A stretch of DNA of 64,000 nt from Desarmillaria ectypa. Its lineage: Eukaryota; Basidiomycota; Agaricomycetes; Agaricales; Physalacriaceae. The stretch lies in contig JAUDYN010000003.1 in the NCBI GenBank assembly GCA_030407005.1, forward strand, positions 682,001-746,000. The letters are read 5' to 3'. Made by a program: the position numbers and the translations under genes. How positions within the stretch are numbered: position 1 is the stretch's first letter; every line of letters begins with the position of its first letter. Positions 31,878 to 42,523 of the stretch are shown piece after piece. The notes beneath the pieces were generated by a model. That model was given only the letters and a program-made list of their open reading frames with translations, was not told the DNA's origin and made no database searches.

Positions 31878-34800
31878 TCACATGTGAAATATGGGGTTCT
31901 CAGTGAATTTGATTGCTGACTGATTATTGATGAAAATAGTGGTTGCACCATCAGGTGGCAATCCTAATTTGGTTAAAATTGCCTGCAACCATATTACTTC
32001 TTGGGTTGTTTGCAAAAGGGCCATATATTCTGCCTCCATAGTGGATAGAGCTACAGTGGGCTGTTTCTTTGAACTCCAAGTAACAACTCCCCCTGCATAG
32101 GTACAGATATAACCAGATATTGATCTTCTATCTGTCCTGTCTTCTCCCCAGTCTAAATCTGAGTAGGGTATCAGTTCATCTGTAGTCTTTCCATATGTGA
32201 TTCCAAAATCCAGAGTCCCCTTCAAGTAACAGCAAACTCATTTCAGAGCTGTGATATGTTCAGTAGCTGGATTTTATACATATTTGCTCAATTCTGTGAC
32301 AGCATGTGCAATGTCAGGCCAAGATCCATTGGTGGCATACATCAGAGATCTGACACCAGTATGGTAATATTGCCTGGTGGCTGTGTCAGTGCTTCAGGAA
32401 TCATCTTCGAGGATTTTCTCTAGCTGTACATTTGGGTCCATAGGCATTTTGACTGGTTTGCAGTCTTTCATGCCCATTTGCTCAAGTACCTTCAAAATAT
32501 ATGCCTTCTGGGATAAGGTAATGGTACTCTTCTCCCAATTCCTGTCTATCTTCATGTCCAATATGTATTGAATCTCCCCCATGTCTATAATATTTAGCTT
32601 CTTCTTAAGCTCTTCTTTCATAATAGACATGGTTTTATCATCTGGGGCAAGCAGTGTCATGTCATCTACATGCACAGCTACAATTATAGGACCAGAATCC
32701 ATCTGTCTGATATACACACATTGATCGCTAATCAATCTTGTGTATCTGAGTCCCAAAAAGGTAGCATTTAATTTCTCATTCCAAACTTGGCCAGATTGCT
32801 TGAGTCCATATAATGTCAACTTGAGGTGTGCTGTCTTATCACTCCCATCAGAATATTCGGGTGGCTGTGCCATATAAATAGATTCATTGAGCTTTTTCAT
32901 TCAAGTAAGCTCCAATGACATCCATTTTATGAATAATCAGATTTCTTTGTGTGACAATGGCCATAAGTAGGTGGAATGTGTCCAGCCTAACTATGAGTGC
33001 ATATGTCTCAAAGAAATCAATTCCAGGTTTCTGTGAAAATCCTTTTACAATGAGTCTGGCTTTGTGCCTGGTGATTTTCCCATCACTATCTCTTTTCAGC
33101 CTGTAGGTCCACTTGCAATCAACAAGTGACCTATCCTGAGGTAATTCTTCCAGCTGCCATGTGCCTAGAAAAGTCAATAGATTATATTCTTCATCCATTG
33201 CTTTCTTTCAATGATGCCAATCTGGCCTTGTTTTAGCTTCTTCAAGGCTTAGTGGCTCATCACTGAGGTTATCTGCAGTCTCCCCCACATATGCATATTC
33301 TACTGCAATATTTGCAGTCTCCAGTGGTTCCTTTGTTACTTCCTGCTGCTTCTCTAGCAATTTCATGCCTCATGAGGCTGGATTATTAAGGAACCAGTAA
33401 CTCAGTAGGGCTACTGATGCAATCCAGACTGATTTGCCACATGGCTGAATCACCTTCCCATGCCATACAGGTAACTTTGATTTGGTTGCTGGGTCATCAA
33501 GGGGCATTTCCCCTTTTGTTTCAACATTCTCAGCACCTGTGGATTTGTTTGAAATATCATCATTTCCATCCAGAATCTGCTCAACTTTGTTCCCTGACTC
33601 TCCCTTGAGCAGTGGAGGATGGGACACAATGTATTCATCATTGTTAGCATTTAGAATGCTCTCTTCAGAGAGTATAACATTTCTTGAGGTCTGAATCTGC
33701 CTAGTCTGTGAGTTGTAGTATCTCCAGGCTCTTGATTCATCTGTAAGACCTGTAAAGATAAATTCCCTTGATTTTGGGTTGAGTTTTGACCTTTTGTTAT
33801 CCTGTTGCAACATCCAGCACTTTGTTCCAAATTTCTGAAGTGTTGAAATATCTGATTTTGTTCTACAAAACACTTCTTCTGGGGTTAGATCAATTTTGAT
33901 GGTCCTGGTTGGTGATTGGTTCTCTCCATAAGAGTCTGATTGACTCTCTTGGTGACTCTATTTTAGAATGGAGAATATGTGGCAGTCAGTTCCAACTGGA
34001 TGCCATTGCTCTGGAGGTATTCCTTCATCTCCTCATTGATATATTCCTTCCCATTATCAATTCTCATAAACTTCAGATCCCTTCCAGTGTGGACTTTGAT
34101 GTATTTTTGGTACTGCTAAATCTTCTTTCAGATTTCTGTACCCTGTTTTAACTTCAAAAAATACAGCATTGTCCTCCAGGATTTCCCATCTGTGAAGCTT
34201 ATGTAATATCTTTCTCCATGGATACCCTGAGTTCGGGCTAGCCCCCATAAGTCTGAAAATGTCATTTCACTTATTTCAGTATAATTTCTTTCAGCTTCTT
34301 GTGGAAATGGCTCGGCATAATGTTTGGCTTGTATGCAGGCTTTGCAATTCTTCTGGGGCACTGCCAACTTATCCACATCCATTCTCTTGACCATTTTCTT
34401 CCTAAATAGTCTCTTTACTGATCCTATATTTAAGTGGCTCATTATCTGATGCCACTTCTACCATGTTTGGGCCAGTTTTGTCACATGGGCTTAGGTTATT
34501 TCTAGCATGATAATATCTAAGCTATACAGCTTTGATACCTTATCTCCATGGCCAATCCTTTTGCCACATGGTGAGATAATATCCATCTGGGATTCCTTGA
34601 ATTTGAGTTCAAACCCAGCATCTGTGATGCACCCTAATGATATAAGATTGAATGGTGCTTCAGGGCAATGAATACAGTCCTTTAGAGTGACTGCAGTGGT
34701 CTTCCCTCCTTCAACTATTTTAATCTTAACTGTTCCTCTTTCCAAGCCTTTTGATCTTTCTACATCAATAACTTCATGTCCTGGGGTCTCAACATAGTTA

Positions 34801-35678
34801 GAAAAATGCAATCTATTCTTGACTATATGCTTGGTGGTGCCTGAGTCCCTGATCCATGATGACTCTGTAAGTGCAGTAGGTGTGGTGTCTTTTGCCCAAA
34901 ATGCATAATCTTCTTCATCAGAATCTGACTTGGCAACATGTGCCTGAGTCTGGCCCTTCCCTTTCCTCTTCCATTGCTTTCTGGGATTCTTCTTCCTATT
35001 TAGGCAATTGGCCTTAATATGGCCAGTTTCTCCACATTCGTAACATGTGATTTTCAGATTAAATTTCTTCTTGCTATATGCTGCAAGTGTTGTTGTTGGG
35101 TCAGAAGTCTTTTCCCACAATCAGATGTCTTCTTGGAGAATTTAGAAAATCAATTTGTATGAATCCTTCAAGTCTGCAATGTTCACTGATGAAATGAATG
35201 AATTTTATGATTCCAGAAGTGATGTAAGCAGTGTGATTGAGAAGTCCTCCTCCTCAACAGTCTGCTTAAGGGATGCCAGCTCCTCCTGGTAGGACCTCAT
35301 AGTCCTAATATGCTCCTCTATGTTTCCTCCTTCTTTACACTGAGCTCTAAAGAATTTTCTTCTTACAAGGACAATTCTCATGGGTCCTCTTGACTCATAC
35401 ATGTTCTTCAGAGCTTTTCAGGCTTCTGCCAAAGTCTTAGAACCAGCAATATACACCAGCAGGCCATCCGAAACCCACAGCCTTATTGTTGAAAGTGCCT
35501 TCCTATCACTCTTCTTCCAATCTGCCACCAGTGCTGCTTCTGCCGGGGCCACAGAGCTTTCATTGGTATAGTCAATTAGACCTAAATCGGTTAGTATATC
35601 GATCATCTTGACTTTCCATGACAGGTAGTTTTCTAGGCCCTTAAGGGATTCAATCCTATACATGGACTGGCTATCCAT
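31878..35678 (-). pseudogene. copia gag-pol
   Basis: Gag starts at 35678 (MDSQSMYRIESLKGLENYLSWK region). The CCHC knuckle CYECGETGHIKANC is near 35045-35000, the protease active site WIRDSGTTKH near 34860, the integrase zinc region (CKACIQAKH) near 34340 and the core at 34250-33900. The reverse transcriptase has WTYRLKRDSDGKITRHKARL near 33100 and the catalytic HVDD near 32655. RNase H with SDLDWGEDRTDRRSISGY and ALSTMEAEYMAL lies at 32160-31980. Several frameshifts and stops break the single polyprotein expected for this superfamily. Confidence 0.88.
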
Positions 35679-35744
35679 TTGGTTCTATATGTGTATGTAA
35701 AGTACGAGAGTGTGAAGTTGGTGATGATGTAAGTAGTTCAGTTA

Positions 35745-35762
35745 GGGCTGGGGCCCATAACC
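35745..35762 (-). promoter_or_regulatory. copia primer-binding site complementary to a tRNA-iMet half
   Basis: On the minus strand the LTR is followed directly by GGTTATGGGCCCCAGCCC. Its complement contains CATAACC, the anticodon loop of initiator tRNA-Met. Copia-type elements are known to prime from a 5' half-molecule of that tRNA rather than its 3' CCA end. Confidence 0.6.
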
Positions 35763-35972
35763 TGTTGTAATGAGAGCAAGGAGAATATAGAAAGGATGGT
35801 AAAAACTTGCCTCTTAAGCAAGAGGTGTCCTACTTAAATACATGTTGTACTACTTCTAGAACTTACTACAAAATACTATGTATGTCCACTTTTATGGTCT
35901 AAAGTTGATCCTGCTGAATAAGCCAATCCTTTGAGTACATTCTAGTACTTGCTCTGGATTGCTATCTCAACA
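35763..35972 (-). repeat. 5' LTR of the copia element
   Basis: TGTTGTAATG...TCTCAACA on the plus strand, 210 bp. It lies next to gag on the minus strand, so it is the 5' LTR. Confidence 0.9.
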
Positions 35973-38536
35973 CAGTTTGTTCCTGTTGACCTTTGTCAGC
36001 ACTGGTGGTCATAGTCATCCAACATCAAGATTTCTAACTTTCACTGAGCTAGATTACATATCTCCATGTACCACTGGGTTGATATCCTGGCCAAACTGAG
36101 TTGATAACATTATTCAAAGCCATCACAGGATCGATTAAATTTAGCAGATAAATGAATCTGGATGAAGGTGGCAAAACATTCATCCTGTCTATATAGTCAT
36201 ATAAAATCAGGTGATATGATATCCAGTTAGAGCAGTAGGTTGTCATAAATTATGATTGAGCATTCAATCAAAATGCCAAGAGGGACTGAAGATGATCAGT
36301 GTTGACATCATAAGTGCAACAACATGTTGTTGTTGACTCAAAAACAAAGTGTTGGAGATCTCAGATCACATCTTCTTTCTCAGCATGTTGTAGCTCATCC
36401 ACAACTTGGTGCATCCAAGGGAATGTGATATCCCATGCCCAATGAAGCAGCTGATATGCCATGCATCCAATTCTCACAGAAGGACTTCACAGAAATCAGG
36501 AAACTGCAGGTCTTTGTGCCAGTCAAGAGAAGCATTTTCAGTCACAACACTGATCTACCATACACTTTGAATCAAAAGCATGTGTACTGGTTTGCAGCCA
36601 AAGGTCAGCATCCAAGAACTCAACTCCTGGATGATATTGAGCCACTGCAACCTCGGCCCTGCCCATAAGATAGCAAACATCTCATACTCATGTAGTATCA
36701 GGCCCTGTGCACAGTCTGCTTGATTCTATCACCTCGTTTGGAGTATGAGTCACCTGGTATCCTGACCAGCATATTCTAGATTATTGTATACACTACCAGT
36801 GATGCAAAATGTACACATATCCCAGATACTGCATTGATGGAATGGATCTTGAACCCCAACATCTCATAGAGAGTTATGCAAATGATATATCAATACATTG
36901 GGCTGGAAGACTTCAGCTTCATCACAAGGCAGAGAAAGAGATCCATCCCTTTTGTTCAAGGACTGTTCAGTTGAAGCCAGCGCTACCCTTCCTGACATTC
37001 TATCAACATAGTTTTGGAGGGGCACATCCTGGACTAGTGTTTTGGGAGGGCAAGCACATTTGGATCATGGGCAGGAATGTGGAAGACAGACATCATCGAC
37101 CGCCAGTGTATGAACACTGGCGAAGGCCTCAATTCAAAAAGCACAACCTTCTCTATAAACGAGCCTTCGGTTGGTAGCGGCCACTGGTGTACTTCAGTTT
37201 TCATCGATTGGGCCACCTTATCAGCCTGGCACCTGGGACATGATACTCTTGCCTAGAGCGGCCCCTACCAGTCCACATCATCACTTGGGTGTGCTCTGAT
37301 GTTTTGGCATAGTCCATGAGCTGCTTCTGCTTCTGCTGCTTTGTATTTGTATCCCACAGCCTTCGCACCCTTGTCCTTTCCCGAGCGTCCCATTCTATGC
37401 GGGGCTTCAGCCCCGGATATTGACTACCGTCAGGGGAGTCATAGTATTTTACGGCGAAGCTATCAGGGCCAATGTCACTGTCAAAGACGCTTCACTTGTT
37501 AGGGACAGAAGCATGACGTTCCCGCAAATACTGCTGAATATCAAGGAGGCGTTCAATAGACCGCTGCCGGCGTAAGAGAAGCGGCTGAAAGAGGTCAACG
37601 GGGATTTTGGGAGAATAATCACGGAACAATTGACATTGAGCAACTGCGACTTGGTCCATCGCGACCCATAGGGTCATCAGGGTCAAAATCATGATTGACT
37701 CGTCCTCAGGATTCGAAGCATAGACATTCATGGCCGCCTTTGTGTACTCTCCTATGCAAATGGAGAGTTTTGAGGATGTCGACTCATCGTTGACAGCACC
37801 TATTAACTATGGTTGCAGATACATTTCCACGTAGGACTCGAAGTCGGCTAATGCGACCCGACTGTACATCGTCAGAAATTCTCTTCGTAAAACGACGTAT
37901 CTCCGCTGGACGTGCTTGAATAAGGCCGTTTATAATTCCCGTAAGGAGCTGAGTGATGTAGCGGGGGTTGAGCGACTTTGTTGCTGCCAAAGTTGGCTTC
38001 GAGGTAATCTCGATCCATGTGCATGAGAAAGGATGCAAGTTCGCGATGGAAATCTGCATCGTAGAACCGTACTGCTAGGAAAGCGATGGCCGGACCTGGA
38101 AAAGAACAGACGAGCTTCCCAATAGCTGCCATTACATGCTCGCTGGGAGCAGCGGCCTCAAAGCATTCAAAAATGACTTGGTCGTCTTTCATCCGGAAGA
38201 GAACGCTGTGTTCCGAGCGCGGATGCGAAAGACCAAGACATCTGCTTTCATCAGCAATCAGCACCATCAACAGGAAACGGGTCCGTACCTCCTCTTCTCA
38301 TCTCTGAGAACTGTCGTTTTATTACAGCAGACATCAAAGACTGCGAAGCCTCGAAATTGCGTAGCATCTTTATTATAGCTCCCCAAATATCTGGATTGGC
38401 GTCCACATTTCGATATTCTTGGGCAGATTCCAATACGACGCGACAGAGCGCGCCGTCGTTTGATTGGGACTGATCATTGCCACAGGGTAGTTGTATAGGT
38501 AGAAAGACGTGATTGACAATGTATACGCTCCTCCAT
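35973..38536 (-). pseudogene. DUF6606/DUF3638-family paralogue, N-terminal part
   Basis: On the minus strand an ATG at 38536 is followed, after a one-base shift, by VYIVNHVFLPIQL, matching the intact protein's TYIVNHVFMPPVL. Further blocks are ALCRVVLESAQ, WGAIIKMLRNFEAS, GKLVCSFPGPAIAFLA (about 38160), RYITQLLTGIINGL, EDESIMILTLMTLWVAMDQVAVAQ (about 37690) and VVLFELRPSPVFIHWRS (about 37140). Roughly 0.6 kb corresponding to the region after exon 1 of the intact gene is missing near 37,750. Frames change repeatedly. The first 1.4 kb keeps normal CpG while everything below about 37,090 is CpG-poor. Confidence 0.88.
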
Positions 38537-38861
38537 GGGAACGATGCGAGATGACCCGCTCGCAGAGTGGGGAGGGGGTCAAAAACAAAGCGAATGGAAG
38601 CGTAAAAGAAACAAAGGACAAACGATTTGAGAGCAACGCATCAGTTCCCCGCCACCTCCGAGCTGGCAATTCGCCGCGCTGAACAGAAAAGAGTAGGTAC
38701 GGCTGGCTACGAGCATGGGACTCAATAGTGGCGTGTTCTCCTTACTTCTTAATGATGAATAACTCAAGTAGCAAAAAAAAGGGATTCTCGGTTTCTGCCA
38801 GCTAAAGCCATCCGATATGAAGGTTTCTGAGAACTTACAAGCCATTAGGAATATACACGAT
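38537..38861. other. Gap between pseudogene and UMP1
   Basis: No coding frame or RNA gene is recognised. It would be the former promoter of the paralogue plus the 3' UTR of UMP1. Confidence 0.5.
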
Positions 38862-39479
38862 TTACATCTGCCGTTTCTTCTCCATATCTCTATGAATATC
38901 CAGCGATGACGCAGTCTCCATGCCTACAATATGGATGGATCAGCTTCAACCGGACTCTCTTTAATGATATTCTTACCACCAAGCACGTCTGCTGGTGCTA
39001 TGGTCTCGTCTCGGCCCATGAGAATGTCCAAATGTAGGTTTGACTGGGGGAGGGCAGGCATATGGGGTGACTAACAGCAGGTCAGGAAAGATGTTGTTGT
39101 GAGGATTGTATTTCGTACATCAGCTACGATCTTACGTTCCATGAGAAGTCGCATGGGTGCATGCAAGCCGTATACGTTTCGTTGCATGGTGAGCTTCAAG
39201 TTGTCTTGCGTCTCTTCCCACTGAACGAGATGAGAACCACAATTAAGCAGATTGAATAGAGCTCACCAATTCGAGTCTCCCCTTCAGCCCTCCTTCCGTC
39301 TTGACTTCGGCTGCGATAGTACGGGGACCATACTGCAGAGTATCATGGAGACCAAGAGTGCCTGCTGTAGCTTGAACAGAGGCGGATTTGTTGACGCCTA
39401 AAGGTACAACGCGATATGAAGGCTCCTTGTCATTAATTCAGTAACCAAGTGGTTTTCGTAGCAAAATCAACCCTACCAT
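38862..39479 (-). CDS. UMP1: Proteasome maturation factor UMP1/POMP
   Basis: Five exons on the minus strand: 39477-39479, 39267-39425, 39119-39220, 38977-39070, 38862-38923 (420 nt, 139 aa; human POMP is 141). All introns are GT-AG, 46-54 nt. The protein reads MEPSYRVVPLGVNK..., with the family core MQRNVYGLHAPMRLLMERKIV and the C-terminal signature LHLDILMGRDETIAPADVL. UMP1 is a chaperone that binds 20S half-proteasomes and is degraded when the particle matures. Exon 1 consists only of the ATG, with the 5' splice site directly after it. Two MluI cell-cycle box sequences lie 24-38 bp upstream. It is divergent to GID1 with 307 bp between start codons. Confidence 0.93.
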
Positions 39480-39786
39480 GACTGTAGTAATGAGAGAGAT
39501 GAACGCGTCAGACGCGTGACACGCTACAGTCCAGACTCTGTGACATATGTGACAAGACTTAAGGACTTTGCCGGGCAATCATCATACCAGTTGACCAGTG
39601 TCTACTGAGTGTTCGCTCCTTTTCCCTTCCTTGCGATATTCCAACTTCTTTTCCTGTTTCCCTGTTGATCTCTTCTGCATTAATTATCTGGTGCATACTA
39701 GTTTATTGAGGTATATCTCAACACCCAGCAATCGAATCCATCCCCCAACGCCGAAACCTGGACGAGATTGGCCTGGCATTGTCGTG
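39480..39786. promoter_or_regulatory. Divergent promoter between UMP1 and GID1
   Basis: The 307-bp spacer contains two ACGCGT hexamers 3 bp apart (39503-39508, 39512-39517). ACGCGT is the MBF-binding MluI cell-cycle box in other fungi. No TATA box near either start was seen. Regulation by MBF is an inference. Confidence 0.4.
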
Positions 39787-42368
39787 ATGGCCACTCGACC
39801 CTCAAGATCCTCTAGCATCCCCATACCTAGGAGCGCCTCTTCTACCTCCCCATCCCGGAATATTGAGTCTATTCTTTCTATTCCTTTCGCCGTATCAAGT
39901 AGATCGCACCCATATCCATCCCAGGCTCATACTACTCGAGCCAGCGTAGATGACCACAGAAGCAGTGGAGCACCTGGAGTAAGAGGTGCCAGTAGTGCTG
40001 CGGGAACCTCTCCTGTCAGGTCTACTGCGCGTTCCTACCCACATTCTCTCGGTTTACCGTCGAGAAGTGCGCCCCGATCGAACGTCTTTGAACCACGAGT
40101 TATACGTGCTGACTCTTCACGGAATATCGACCCCGCATGCTTGCCATCTTCTCCATCGTCTTCACGCACTCGCAGATCCAGTGGAACCGGCAGAGCGCCA
40201 AGCGCCCAGCGACATTCAGGTGCAAGTGTCGCGCAGACAGTCACTACAGTTCCTGTGTCGTTTGCTCGGCCAGCGTATCTCGAATACGCTGCCCTTAGGC
40301 ACCTTCTTCAAACTGAGTCTCCAACACTTCTGCCTCCTTCCTGCAAAGAATCGAGTAATAACCGGCCCTGTTCCGGAGCGGTTTCACCATCTACGGACAG
40401 TGACGATGACAGTACCGCAAGTCCTCCTCCGCGTGAGAATCCAACTGCTTCCCTTCCTGCTGTAGATCAAGTACTCCGTTTGCCTACTCGCTGGAGTGAG
40501 GAAGTACGGCATCAATCGCTAAATGTGTCCGCGGATGGTCGCGAGTTATCGTACCAAGGTTCGTTTGATTAATTGTGCTTCTCAGCTTTTACTTAACGTA
40601 CAGTACCAGGGTCAAGCTGTAATGGAGATAGAGACACCGCTCATGCAGCCGCAGCTCGTACCGACCACCCTATCCCACGGGCCTGCGGTATCTACTACTA
40701 TGAAGTTTACGTCGGTAGCAAAGAACAAAAGGCGTGAGTCGATATACCGTTTCTGTTCATTCCACGAAACTGATACCACATGAAATGACAGGCACATAAG
40801 CATTGGGTACGAGTGTTCTCATCACATATGCGATGGCTGCTCATGTTTCATTGATATTCCCCCAGATTTACTGGGCGTGATGTTAAGGTGTCTAGGCTTC
40901 CAGGCTGGGAACCCAATTCGTGGGGTTACCACGGTGATGATGGCTGCTCTTTCGCTACGGAAAGGAACGGTACGGCTTACGGTCCTACCTATGGCTGTTC
41001 GTACATTCTTTTTTGTTCCTCAGAAGACAAACATATTGAATGGTTTACAGTAGGTGACGTCATAGGTTGTGGTATTGATTTCACCACAAATCGGGCCTTC
41101 TTCACTAAAAATGGAACGCTGATCGGTACGGAGGCAAATATTTCTAAGCAATGATACTTATGCCTTTTCTTTCTGATTTCAGGACCAGTTTTCGAAAATG
41201 TCGGGGAAAACCTAGACCTTTTCCCTTCTGTTGGCTTACAACACTCGAACGAGATGATACGAGCCAATTTCGGACATGAGCCATTCAAATTCGATATCGA
41301 GTATCACGTGCAGCAACAACGAAATCAGTCGTGGACCAATATTCTCACCACGCCTCTGGATCTCTGTCTCTTTGATGAGAGCCGTAGAACCCCTTCCTCT
41401 GAACACAGGAATGAAATGCATGCGTCGCGTGAAGAATCGACGCCACTCCTGGAAGATGAGTCAAAGACTTCTATCAACAAACTAGTTATAGGCTATCTAG
41501 TCCATCACGGATACACGCGAACTGCCAACGCTCTTCAAAGGCAACAGAATAAGCTCAGCGAGCATGTTGGGATCGCTCCCGATGGTGACGTGAATATGGA
41601 TACTGATGTCTTACCACGACCAAGTTACGAAGGGGATGTCGAGTCTCGTACTCGTATAGTGAACTCGGTAATGTCTGGTAATATCGATACCGCTCTTTCA
41701 GAGACGCGGAAATACCATCCATCGGTGTTGGAAGCGGAGGAGGGCCTGATGTTGTTCAAGCTGCGCTGTCGCAAATTTGTTCAGCTAGCCTTAGAGGCTG
41801 CGGAGATGAAAAAAGCAATGAAGCCGAAATCGCATGCCCATCCGGATGTCAACGACAGTGACTCGGAGATGGTGGATGGAATGGACCTTGGTGACGACAT
41901 GAGCATGGATATTGACGATGGTTTTAGCAATGGGGTCTCGATGACGGCAGCCGAGAAGTCTATGGCTCGGTATGAAAAGTCTCTCAATGAGGCAATTGCA
42001 TACGGACAGTCCTTACAGACGGACTACAAATCGGATCAGCGACCAGAAGTAAAAGGGATATTCAAAAAGACTTTTGGGATCCTTGCGTGGCATGACCCTT
42101 TGGAAGCCGGTGGCACAGCGGCGGAAGTCGTTGGGGTTGAAGCTAAGATTGCACTCGCGAATGAGCTCAACCAAGCTATCCTGAGTAAGTCCTTCCTGCT
42201 TTTGGTTGACCTAATGCTAAGAGTACCACAGAGTCCCAAGGACGGCCTCCCCATCCAGCGCTGGAGACATTGTATCGCCACACAGCTGTCTGTATTCAGC
42301 AGCTGGCTCTCGTGGGCGTGAGCGCAGCTCCGTTTATTGACATGAAACGCGAGTTCATTGATATTTGA
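39787..42368 (+). CDS. GID1: RanBPM/GID1-like scaffold of the GID/CTLH ubiquitin ligase
   Basis: Six exons: 39787-40558, 40604-40733, 40792-40806, 40866-41125, 41183-42184, 42232-42368; 2316 nt, 771 aa. The first 230 residues are Ser/Pro-rich. A SPRY domain follows at about 240-420 (PGWEPNSWGYHGDDG, DVIGCGIDFTTNRAFFTKNG, EMIRANFGHEPFKFD). LisH is at about 485-517 (INKLVIGYLVHHGYTRTANAL), CTLH at about 545-600, and the CRA region ends the protein (LALVGVSAAPFIDMKREFIDI). GID1 links the catalytic RING pair to substrate receptors in degradation of gluconeogenic enzymes. The ATG at 39787 is the first in frame; the open frame upstream has none. Exon 3 is only 15 nt. Confidence 0.92.
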
Positions 42369-42523
42369 GGACGGGCTGTCCTCCATGTCATGAGCATGAG
42401 CTGCTTTCTATACCATCTCAGGCTTTGCTCTATGATCTTATTTAGTGGTGTCTCTGTGTAAAATTTCGTGTGTTAACTAGTGTACAGTGTATGGATTACG
42501 ATCAAGGAATGTCCTCCCCCTTC

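Larger units (their letters stand above)
31490..35972 (-). mobile_element. Ty1/copia element inserted in the pseudogene
   Basis: 4.48 kb with 210-bp LTRs. Domain order on the minus strand is Gag, CCHC, protease, integrase, RT, RNase H, which defines copia. The LTRs differ at about 15 of 210 positions, so it is old. The flanks TGGTT (31485-31489) and CAGTT (35973-35977) are explained as one CGGTT target duplication that lost its CpG in opposite directions. Confidence 0.93.

Noticed and set aside
36435..37177. Plus-strand ORFs of 77 and 122 codons
   Set aside because: They lie opposite recognisable minus-strand pseudogene blocks (for example VVLFELRPSPVFIHWRS) and show no features of their own.
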